Source of the DNA: Gorsachius magnificus
Lineage: Eukaryota; Chordata; Aves; Pelecaniformes; Ardeidae
Direction of reading: 5' to 3'
NCBI GenBank assembly: GCA_034008185.1
Contig: CM067082.1
Location: 6,680,984-6,744,983, forward strand
Length of the DNA: 64,000 nucleotides
Both the position numbers and the translations under genes were made by a program. Under the pieces are notes generated by a model, which searched no databases, was not told where the DNA came from, and was given only the letters and a program-made list of their open reading frames with translations. Shown in pieces: positions 12,616-22,465 of this stretch (positions are counted from its first letter, which is position 1; each line of letters opens with the position of its first letter).

Positions 12616-14561
12616 ATTAACTTCACAGAGCAAGGAAGACTTTAAGTGTTGTTCTAAAACCAGTAAAAAGCAGCTAGAAAATATTCTTCAGATACTGACA
12701 GGAACCTCCAGAGTGTATGTGACCCAAAGGAAAGACACCAAAAAGAAATTGAAAAGCCACAACATGCCTATCTAATTATTGAAATACTCCCTGGAACTAT
12801 CAACATACCAAGTACAAACAACAGCGAGAAGTGGAGCCATTCAAAAAGAGGAGCAGCTAATTTATTAGGCTATGAGACCTATAGAGGAGGAAAACAGAGG
12901 GATAATTCTCCTTCTTTCTTTCCTTTCCTCTTTTACAAAAATGACAATAAGGTTGTTGCTGCCTCATCTGCTGAGAACATACTTGAGGTGGCGCAGAGAT
13001 AACCCTGCACTGGTTTTCTTCTCTCCAATGCTTACTCAACAGCAATTTTTTTTGTTTCTGAGACCACAGGTTCTTGGTATAGTGCTGCTGTTACCATGCT
13101 GTTATAAATTATGCCCAAGCCCCAAAAGGGAAAGGGTGCATCCTTCCTGTCATATTAGATTTGTGCCATGGAAGACACTACTTTGATAAGTAGAGGCAGT
13201 TCTGTGCTAGACTTCAACAAACATTACAACTTTCACACTGAACCCCTATCAAAATACTCCCTTGGGAGAAAAAAAAAATCAACAACAAACAAACAAACAA
13301 ATAAACAAACCCAAACCAAAATGAAACAAAATAAACTTCCCAAAAAAACCCAGCAGATATCCACCCCTGCTCCAGATTTTGTTTACATTTTTTCATCTGC
13401 AACAGAAAGTAGAACAAAAGCAAAGGAGAGAAATTCTGACAAGTCCAATGCTCGTTATCCTCATTAACAGTAAGTGCCCATTTTCTGGGTGCAAAAGCTG
13501 GGTGTTTGGGACTGTGTTTTCCAAGTCTTTCCTTCTGAAATTTGCTTTGCAGGCAACAGCCAACTGGTTTGCCCCCTGGTTCCCCCAGCTTGGCTGAGGG
13601 GCTCAGCTGTGTCCTGCGGTGGGGCCCTTGGAGCTGGCTGGGACCGGCTGGGACCGGCTGAAAACCAGTGCTCGTTGCTTTGAACAGGTCTAACAACTGT
13701 GTATCCCTTCCGTTGGCTGCCCCTTTCTCTGCAATTACACATAAGTAATTTGCATTTTCCTTCAAAGCTCATCAGAGTGTGTCTATACACCTCTATGACA
13801 TCATTCATCTGGTAATGTAAGGACTTTTGCAGTTCATACTGTACAGCCTCCTTTATTTGCCACTTAGCTTTCAAGAGAAGCAATCCAGTGCTTTCCCCCA
13901 TACTCCACCTCAGGCTGTGGATCAGCTGATGAGGTAAACCTCAGCAAAGTCAATCAATTTTTAGTTTTTTGTGGAGCTATTTGAAGTGAAAGAGGCACTG
14001 CGCTCATGCAGCCCATTTATTACAAGCACGTACGGAGGGCAGCACAAAGCTTTAATGTGTGGCAGAAAATACAGGAAAATGCATCCAGATTTCTTTTGCT
14101 TGTTATGGCCTTAACCACTTCCTTGGGGAAAACACAAAAGGCTGTACTCAGGATTTAAAGGTCAGGCCTGAAAATGTGTACATAGACATGTAGTCTCTTG
14201 CTTTCCTTGGCACCACTTAGCAAATACTTAACCCTTACAACCTAGAAGGAGGTTATCAACACCAGCTTTTTACAAAAGGATGAACTGTCTTCAGACTGGA
14301 CATTTGGACTGTTGTAAGAAAGTAAGTAAAATCAAATTGTGAAGAGCCTCTCTCTCTTTCTTTTTCATAAAAATGTGTATTATCTATGTAAAGATCAGCA
14401 ACCCAGACAGTTAATTTTCCTCCCCGTTTCATTAATAAATGCTTGGAATGAGACAGTCTCAAAACCTTGAACACAAAGAATTAGAACAGGTTTTAATCTC
14501 TGGAGAAATACTCTTGCATTTGTAGAAACAAACATGGAGTATGAGCTTGAGAAAAAAAGAG
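12616..14561. other. Unique sequence with A-rich simple repeat and a GC-rich patch
   Basis: No gene recognised. A CAAACAAA-type A-rich repeat lies at about 13268-13345. A GC-rich patch at 13590-13665 contains two exact copies of the decamer GGACCGGCTG (13641-13660) and a related partial copy just before. Overlapping frames of 183 and 145 codons on the minus strand around 13214-13901 are in different phases and carry no domain I know. Confidence 0.5.
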
Positions 14562-14838
14562 CCAAGGGGTAATGGTTTTAAACTGAAGCAGGGTAGGTTT
14601 AAACTGGATATAAGGAGGAAATTCTTTACAACGAGGGTGGTGAAACACTGGAAGGGGTTGCCCAGAGAGGTGGTGGAGGCCCCATCCCTGGAAACATTCA
14701 AGGCCAGGTTGGATGGGGCTCTGAGCAACCTGATCTAGTTAGCGGTGTCTCTGCTCACTGCAGGGGGGGTTGGACTAGATGACCTCTAGGGGTCCCTTCC
14801 AACCCAAAACTTTCTATGATTCTATGATTCTATGATTC
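14562..14838 (+). mobile_element. Short CR1 3' fragment, young subfamily
   Basis: It begins at the codons for [10 protein letters not shown] and runs through [16 protein letters not shown] and the end of ORF2 (ALSNLI then stop at about 14738). The 3' UTR follows, with 'ggactagatgacctctagg' and the tail of repeated ATTCTATG units (14811-14837). By eye it is almost identical to the last 280 bases of the copy at 15335-19627, so it is a recent, strongly 5'-truncated insertion of the same subfamily. Confidence 0.9.
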
Positions 14839-15334
14839 TAAGGATTGGGTTTGGTCTGCTTGCTAATGCTACTTTGCATTCACTTCATTGCCAGCAGTGT
14901 TCAAATTAGGTCACAGACTGCATGTCAGTACGGTGCACTGCTGGCACTGTGTGTCTGGCTGCTTTGTTTCATTCTTCTCCATCTAGTCACACCTTTCTTC
15001 TCAGTAGCTGGGCAACAAAGCAAAAGAGCTGCACAGAAGATGAGCAAGGTGGCAAAATGTGCCCTCCTCATTTAGGACGAGTAGTTATCCATGGTTCCCT
15101 CCAAGGCTTATATTTGTCCAGACCAGCAGAATGGCATCTCATTTTGACAAAGCTTTGAATATCTAATAATAGAACCTGAGTAAGAAGATGAGCTGACCTT
15201 AGTTCCCTCTGCAACCAGTGAAGGACTGATTTCTCCAGAAGGGTATTCTTTCCTCTGACTGTAAAAGGAGCTTGGATGACTAGACTCTGCACTTATGTTC
15301 TTCAGTTAAGTAAAAAATAATAAAATATTTCAGC
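14839..15334. other. Unique spacer between two CR1 copies
   Basis: About 500 bases with no recognisable element. The short frames 14845-15158 have no motif. The GC content rises near 15335, where CR1 5' sequence begins. Confidence 0.5.
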
Positions 15335-15386
15335 GAAGACACCGAGGTACGCTCAGGAAACTCAGCTGCTGAGAGGAAGCCCGGCC

Positions 15387-16498
15387 ATGGCACCCCCCCC
15401 CGTCAGAAGGCTACCTCTACACTGCTGGTCAGAACGGATGCCTCAACGCAGACTGAGGACCTTGGAAAGCACGCGGCTGTCCAGGCCTCCAGCTGCAGGG
15501 AGTGCCACTAGCTGGCGCTGGAAACGGACACCAGCAAAGGCAACACCTGCATAAGATGCGATCAAGTAGACTGCCTACTCTGCCTGGTGGCGGAGCTGAG
15601 AGAAGAGGTGGACAGGCTACGGAGCATCAGGGAAGCAGAGCAGGAAAGAGACTGGTGGAGCCGCACCCTGATGTCCCAGAAACCTGTGCAGGAACAGCCA
15701 CCAAAACAGGCCCGGGATCAAAGGGAACTAGTATCCCCCCCCCGCCAGGATGAAGGAAGGGCCTCAAGGGAGAACAGTGAGTGGAAACTGGTCTGCAGTC
15801 GGGGCAGGAGGAGAACCCTTTCCTTGCCCACCGCTTCTCCCCAGGTGCCTCTGCATAACAGGTATGAGGCTCTAGAGGTGGAAGACAAGGTGGTGCATGA
15901 GGTAGGTGTAGACCTATCCACGTCACAGGAGGCACAAAGATCGGAAAGACCTCCCCATCATATCACCACTACATCCACGAGGAAGAAGAGGCGGGTGATA
16001 GTAGTGGGAGATTCCCATCTGAGGGGAACGGAGGGACCAATATGCCAGGCAGACCCTGCTCTTAGGGAGGTCTGCTGCCTCCCAGGAGCCCGGGTTAGAG
16101 ACATCGCTAGGAAACTTCCTAGCCTGGTCCGACCCTCGGACTACTATCCCTTGCTCCTCTTCCATGTGGGTGCTGATGAAGTAGCAGTAAGTAGCCCGAG
16201 GGTAATCAAAAAAGAATTCAAAGCCTTGGGGCGATTAGTGAAGGGATCTGGAGTGCAGGTTATTTTTTCCTTGCTCCTTCCAGTGGTGGACAGAGACACG
16301 GGACAATACGAGCAGACTCAATCTATTAACATGTGGCTCCGCGACTAGTGTCGCCGCCACAACTTTGGGTTCTTTGACCACGGGATGGTCTACAAGGCAC
16401 CGGGCTTGCTCAAGTCAAATGGGAGCCAGCTTTCTCAAAGGGGGAAGAGGGTCTTTGCCCAGGAGCTTGTGGGGCTCATTGACAGGGCTTTAAACTAG
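15387..16498 (+). pseudogene. CR1 ORF1, zinc-finger and SGNH-esterase-like protein, disabled
   Basis: ATG at 15387 leads into a run of nine C; the frame homologous to other CR1 ORF1s is entered only after a one-base shift there. That frame then reads CRECH, CIRC and CLLC (about 15490-15586), a Cys-rich zinc-binding module, and continues into a coiled-coil-like charged segment (AELREEVDRLRSIREAEQER). The second half has VVGDSHLRG (about 16000), the Gly-Asp-Ser block of SGNH/GDSL esterases, then HVGADE and finally FDHGMVY, where a catalytic His would be expected. In-frame TAG stops occur at 15509-15511 and 16346-16348, and the natural terminator is TAG at 16496-16498. CR1 ORF1 proteins are thought to bind nucleic acid and membranes in the retrotransposition complex. 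The function is taken from the family. Confidence 0.8.
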
Positions 16499-16500
16499 AT

Positions 16501-19500
16501 GTGAAGGGGGAAGGGGAACCTATTGGGCTTGCCAGTGACAGGCTAGGGGATGAAACGCAAGGGTTAGAGGGACTGGGGGCTAGTATGAGCCTTCAGCCTG
16601 TTGCCCAGCAGTGTGCCAGGGGCACTGCAGAGAAGTTGACATCTGGCGGAGGTGAGCCGGAGGCTCCTGAGGTAGTAGGAGCTAACAAGGAAAAGCCCAT
16701 GAAACACCTCAAAGTAAATGAGGGTTGTTCTGCTATGAAGGTGACGAGGCCGACAGCTCAGATGAAATGCCTCTATACAAACGCGCGCAGCATGGGAAAC
16801 AAACAAGAGGAGTTGGAAGCTATCGTGCTGCTAGAAAGCTACGACCTGATCGCCATTACGGAAACTTGGTGGGATGAATCCCACGACTGGAATGTAGCTA
16901 TTGATGGCTACAGGCTGTTCAGAAGGGACGGGCGAGGAAGGAGGGGCGGAGGCGTTGCCCTTTACATCAGGAAATCATTAGAGTGTGAAGAGCTGGCCCT
17001 GAAGAATAGCCACGAGCAGGTCGAAAGCTTATGGGTAAGAATCAGAGAGAGGCAACAAAGGGAACCTGGTGGTTGGTGTCTACTACAGGCCACCAGATCA
17101 AGAGGAGCTGACTGACGAAGCGTTCCTCCTCCAACTCCGGGAGGCTTCGTGCTCGCAGGCTCTCGTCCTGCTGGGGGACTTCAACCACCCCGACATCTTC
17201 TGGAAAACCAACACGGCAAGCTGTAGGCAATCCAGCAGGTTTCTCGAATGCATTGAGGACAACTTCTTAAACCAGGTAATAGACACCCCTACCCGAGGGG
17301 ATGTGATACTGGACCTGGTGGTCACCAATGCAAGTGAGCTCGTCGGAAATGTCAAGATCGGAGGCAGCTTGGGTTGCAGTGATCATGCGCTGGTAGAGCT
17401 CACGCTCCAGAGGGAAATGGGAAGAACAAAGAGTATAGTCAGGACCCTGAATTTTAGAAAAGCAAAATTCCAGCTCCTCAAGGAGATAGTCAGAAAGACT
17501 CCCTGGGAAACGGTCCTCAGGGACAGGGGAACAGAACAGAGCTGGAAGATCTTTAAGGATGTGATCTACAGAGCGCAAGAGCTCTCGAACCCTAGGTGTA
17601 AGAAATCGGGCAAAGAAGGGAAGAGACCAGCATGGCTGAGACGAGAGATGCTGGTCAAACTAAGGAGGAAGAGGGAACTGCACAGGCAGTGGAAGCAGGG
17701 ACAGGCATCATGGGAAGAGTATAGGGACGCGGTCCGGTTGTGAAGGAATGGGGTCAGGAAAGCCAAGGCTCAGCTGGAGCTAAACTTGGCTAGGGATGCA
17801 AAGAATAACAAGAAGGGTTTCTACAGGTATATCAGCCGGAAAAGGATGGTTAAAGAAAGCGTACCCCCGCTGATGAGCGAGACTGGCAAGCTGGTAACAG
17901 CAGATGAGGAGAAGGCTGAGGTACTCAACACCTTTTTTGCCTCCGTCTTCACTGGGAAGCTCTCTCCTCACCCCACCCGAGTTGATGGATGGCATGAGGG
18001 GGACCGGGAGGGCAAAACCCTTCCTGCTGTAGGAGAAGATCAGGTTCATGACCACCTGAGGAACCTGAACGCACATAAGTCCATGGGACCTGATGAGATG
18101 CATCCCAGAGTCCTGAGGGAATTGGCCGATGTAGTCGCCAAGCCACTCTCCATGATATTTGAAAAGTCATGGCAGTCAGGTGAAGTCCCTGGTGACTGGA
18201 AGAAGGGAAACATTGTGCCCATTTTCAAAAAGGGTAGAAAGGAAGACCCTGGGAACTACCGACCTGTCAGCCCCACCTCTGTGCCTGGGAAGATCGTGGA
18301 ACAGATCCTCCTAGAAGCTATGCTAAAGCACATGGAGGCCAGGGAAATAATTGGAGATAGCCAGCATGGCTTCACCAAGGGCAAGTCCTGCCTGACGAAC
18401 CTAGTGTCTTTCTATGATGGTGTGACAGCATCAGTGGACAAGGGAAAACCAATAGATGTCATCTATCTGGACTTCTGCAAAGCCTTTGACACGGTCCCCC
18501 ACAACATCCTTCTCTCTAAATTGGAGAGCTATGGATTTGATGGGTGGACTGTTTGGTGGATAAGGAACTGGCTGGATGGTCGCATCCAGAGGGTAGTGGT
18601 CAATGGCTCGATGTCCGTATGGAGACCGGTGATGAGTGGTGTCCCTCAGGGGTCCGTACTGGGACCAGTGCTGTTCAATATATTCATCAATGACTTAGAC
18701 AGTGAGATCGAATGCACCCAGAGCAAGTTTGCGGACGACACCAAACTGAGTGGTGCGGTTGACACACCAGAAGGACGGGATGTCATCCAGAGAGACCTGG
18801 ACAGGCTGGAGAGGTGGGCCTGTGTGAACCCCATGAGGTTCAACAAGGCCAAGTGCAAGGTCCTGCACCTGGGTCGGGGTAACCCCCGGTATCAGTACAG
18901 GCTGGGGGAAGAAAGGATCGAGAGCAGCCCTGCCGAGAGGGACTTGGGCGTGCTGGTGGATGAAAAGCTGGACATGAGCCGGCAATGTGCTCTGGCGGCC
19001 CAGAAGGCCAACCGTACCCTGGGCTGCATCAGGAGAAGCGTGACCAGCAGGTCGAGGGAGGTGTTTCTGCCCCTCTACTCTGCTCTGGTGAGACCTCACC
19101 TGGAGTACTGCGTCCAGCTCTGGAGCCCTCAGCACAAGAAGGACATGGAACTGTTGGAGCGGGTCCAGAGGAGGGCTACTAAAATGATCCAAGGGCTGGA
19201 GCACCTCTCCTATGAGGACAGGCTGAGAGAGTTGGGCTTGTTCAGCCTGGAGAAGAGAAGGCTGCGGGGAGACCTGATTACGGCCTTTCAGTATCTAAAG
19301 GGGGCCTATAGGAAAGAGGGGGATAATCTTTTTCGTAGGGCCAGCTGGGACAGGACAAGGGGTAATGGTTTTAAACTGAAGCAGGGTAGGTTTAGACTGG
19401 ATATAAGGAGGAAATTCTTTACAACGAGGGTGGTGAAACACTGGAACAGATTGCCCAGAGAGGTGGTGGAGGCCCCATCCCTGGAAACATTCAAGGTCAG

Positions 19501-19531
19501 GTTGGATGGGGCTCTGAGCAACCTGATCTAG
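16501..19531 (+). pseudogene. CR1 ORF2, APE endonuclease plus reverse transcriptase, disabled
   Basis: Endonuclease domain (about 16762-17400): TNARSMGNKQ, ITETWWDES, RRGGGVALYIRK, VGVYYRPPDQ, LLGDFNHPDI and GCSDHALVEL, the ordered motifs of APE-like LINE nucleases. Reverse-transcriptase domain (about 18050-18900): [39 protein letters not shown] and FADDTKL with the catalytic Asp pair at 18734-18739. The C-terminal signatures [19 protein letters not shown] and [16 protein letters not shown] follow, ending at TAG 19529-19531. The frame starting near 16501 has no ATG until 16585. The product is broken by a frameshift between about 17043 and 17069 and by TGA at 17741-17743. Downstream of that stop 581 codons remain open. 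The element cannot make an intact ORF2 protein. Confidence 0.9.
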
Positions 19532-19601
19532 TTAGTGGTGTCCCTGCTCACTGCAGGGGGGTTGGACTAGATGACCTCTAGGGGTTCCTTCCAACCTAAA
19601 A

Positions 19602-19627
19602 CATTCTATAATTCTATGATTCTATGA
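19602..19627 (+). repeat. CR1 3' tail of ATTCTATG units
   Basis: About three imperfect copies of the octamer typical of CR1 termini; the first has ATTCTATA. It meets the tail of an oppositely oriented CR1 immediately afterwards. Confidence 0.85.
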
Positions 19628-20070
19628 AAAGGTAGATTGGAAGGAACCTCTAGAGTGCTCTAACCTAACTCCTCCATCAAAACAAGGCTAACTCCAAACT
19701 TGTCAGGTTGCAGACAATCCTGTCCAGTTTGATTCAAAAATCTCCAAAGATGGAGATATCACAGCCTCTCAGGGAAACCCTTTCCCATGCCTCATCATTC
19801 TCCTAGGGGCAAATGTTTTCCTCATTTCCAATCAGAATTTACCTTCTTGAAGTTCGTGACCCCTACCTCTAATCCTCCCTAATACCTCTAAGAAGAGCTT
19901 GGATCTGTCTTCTTTAAATGCATCTTTTGTAAAATGATGGGAGCCCTTACATCCACCTTTACCCTTAACTTTCTAGACTGAATAATTCCATTTCCTTCAT
20001 CCCATCTTTATATGCTCTGTGCTGTAGGCCCCTGATCATTTAGGGGCCCTGCACTGGACTGTCACTGGCT
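19628..20070 (-). mobile_element. Old CR1 LINE fragment, tail-to-tail with the long copy
   Basis: The plus strand reads 'ggtagattggaaggaacctctagag', the antisense of a CR1 3' UTR. It then carries diverged antisense of the ORF2 C-terminal region: 'cacagcctctcagggaaaccc', 'ttcctcatttccaatcagaattt', 'cctcctaatacct'-like text, 'agactgaataattcc', and 'ctgatcatttaggggccctgcactgga'. Divergence is much higher than in the adjacent plus-strand copy, so this one was here first. No open frame survives. Confidence 0.75.
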
Positions 20071-22099
20071 TGTTCAAAAAAGTAGTGATAATTGGTACCA
20101 TGAGATCACTCCAAAGGTATCAGCATTATTCAGCAACTCACACGTATGCAGGAAAGTTCAATGGTACACAGAGAAACTAAGAGCTGCCACTGTAGAGTTT
20201 CTTCCATTTCTGAGGTATGGGTCAGTACTGATCATAATCTGTGAAAATCACAACTTTTCAGAATCACATAGGTCAGTCTTGCCAAGACCATGTAGTTTAT
20301 CCTCCAGAAAAATTATGCCTTCTAATTTCCAAAATTATTCTTGCTAAAAAAATTAAAAAATCTAGAGGAAGAAGATCTTCGAAATGCAACTGAGCTAGAG
20401 AACTCTAAACACTTTTGCGTAGATCCCTTATGTATATCTAAACTAATTTTTCACCATAGGTATACCTATACAACCAAACAGTATTAAGAAAGCAAAGGAT
20501 GAATAATTAAGAAAGGTCTCTACATCTGCACAAGAATTTTCTGATTGCGTCTAAAGAAATGCAGACGTACCCCCCTCAAAACAGATGATGCAGCATAGGC
20601 CAAGTACAACCTAGCTAAGTCTGTTCCATCCAGGGTCTAGTCTGGAAAATCATGGTTATCTAAACCAGCTGTACTTACCTGTCCTGTTCCACTGAATTTA
20701 ATGGACTTAAATGCATGAGAGTGAGTCAATACAGGAATACAGACTGTGATACTGAAGCTCCATTTAAGATTGGAATTATTTTATAATACAAACAGAATCA
20801 CTCATGAAGAAAAGTGCACTGCAAAAAAAAAAAAAAAGCTGCTATCAGAATATCCAGTTCTACATATTTTGATTTCTCATATTCTGAAGGAGGTTGTCTC
20901 ATGTGTATTTATTTAAAATATATTTTTATATTTATAAAATAAAAAAAATAAGAATATATTGGAAACTCTTTATAATACTTTGGAAGGAAAGTAATATGCA
21001 ATGAGTTTTATTTCTTTAAATGACTTGTGAGTAGTGATTCTCAGCATTTTTTTATTATTTACACGGGAGAGAATAGTTTTACATATGATTTTGAACTATA
21101 CACATGCAGACATGCACTGACATAGACATGTAAATGCTTAAAGACAGTCTCCACCAAAGAACTGAGTAAATTGCATTATCTCTCCCTCTCTTTTGGATTT
21201 CAGTGTCAACAAATAGAAACTCAATTATTAGTATGCAGACAGATTTCCCTGAATTACACCTTTAGCCATTTTTATGACAATGCTGACAGTGTTATTACCG
21301 AGTAGAAAAGAACACCCTGCTGAACAGTATTTTCCTGCTTTTAGTATGAAACAAAGACAAAAGCCAGAACAACAAAAAAAAAGAGCTTTTTTTTCTATGT
21401 CTTTTGGTGATGTGCCTTTTATGCAAATATCTCATAGTTTTCTACAGTAATGGTACCATTAAATGCCTTGAGATTATTTGTAAGAGAAAAGTGTTACCTT
21501 GAGATTAAGACATAAAGTACTAAGTGCATTTTTAGGAACAGAGAAGATTTCTCTGTAAAGAAGTTAATGTTCCAAAGAAAGCTTTGTTTATTCGAAAGGT
21601 TTTATGGTTGTGCTGTTTTCTTCACTTAGCACCTTAATTCTCATGAACCATACGGCTGTCCAGATGTTTAAAATAAAAAGCCCATTTGGGTATTATCAGA
21701 GATTACTGAGAAAAGATATACAGACATGATGTTTAGCTATGCAACATAAATTCTCAGAGTGTGGAGTACCCAATAAACACCATAGCCTAGATCTGATGAA
21801 ACTGAACACATAAATCATAAAAACTAGACAAAGGTCTCATAATGCAATTTACCTCTAGCCAGATGCCATCTGAAAAGAATCTACTAGCCAGGGTGATAAT
21901 CCTTTTTTTTATTTTTCTTCTTTTTTCTTTTTTTCTTCTTCTCACCAAGGTGTTATTGGGAAATGTGTTTACCAAGGGTGAATATGTTTCTGCCCAACCC
22001 AGATGCACTTTTCAGATGTTCTTGTTGCTTGTAATGCCTTGAGAATAGGGTTGCCTAACATCTAAAATATATACATTCTCCTTATTGCCTGAATCTTTC
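20071..22099. other. Unique AT-rich sequence, no gene seen
   Basis: Contains an A run (20824-20838) and an AT-rich block near 20905-20955. No exon or repeat family is recognised. Confidence 0.5.
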
Positions 22100-22465
22100 G
22101 TCTCCTCTCCTCCGGGGTTGCCTAATATGCTCACCAAGCTATAATTGTTTTGCTTCAGATAGCTTGGCCCACTTGCTGAGTTTCATTTGCTGTCACACAG
22201 TCACAAATTACAGCATTTACTTCACGCTACCTCTATTCCAAAGTATCAGTTTGCGCTTGCTGAACTGGAGAACATGATGATGGATCAAGGCGCATTTGCG
22301 CTAATCCATCTCAAGTTGATTCTCCAAAGAATGCAGCACAGTAGTAGTCTGTGGCATTTCCTTTCCATTTTAATTTGCTTATGCTGTTTTCTAGTAATTG
22401 TTTGCTATCCCAGGCTTTGCTTCAGTCACAGTAGTTTGCTCTCACTTTTCTTCCTTGGCTTTTGA
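22100..22465. other. Possible conserved non-coding element
   Basis: This stretch has balanced composition, few simple repeats and several homeodomain-like TAAT/ATTA cores (for example CTAATCC at 22301). It also has an imperfect dyad TGGAT..GCGC-ATTT-GCGC..ATCCA at 22281-22308. The 92-codon plus-strand frame over it has no family motif. I call it a candidate regulatory block only from texture; it is unsupported without a vertebrate alignment. Confidence 0.25.

Larger units (their letters stand above)
15335..19627 (+). mobile_element. Nearly full-length CR1 LINE
   Basis: A single plus-strand element of about 4.3 kb carrying, in order, a short 5' UTR, ORF1 (15387-16498), ORF2 (16501-19531), a roughly 70-base 3' UTR and a tail of ATTCTAT(G/A) units (19602-19627). 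Intact avian CR1 is about 4.5 kb, so little or nothing is missing. The 5' boundary is placed by the change in base composition and is uncertain by tens of bases. Both ORFs are broken (one indel and two stops in ORF1; one frameshift and one stop in ORF2), but domains are otherwise well preserved, so the insertion is fairly young. CR1 inserts by target-primed reverse transcription and normally leaves no clear target duplication; none is seen. Confidence 0.9.

Noticed and set aside
13214..13901. Overlapping 183- and 145-codon minus frames
   Set aside because: Different phases over the same DNA, include an A-rich repeat, no recognised domain.
18695..19204. 169-codon minus frame and similar frames opposite CR1 ORF2
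   Set aside because: Antisense shadows of a well-identified reverse-transcriptase frame; the same shadow recurs at 46414-47010 opposite the other copy.
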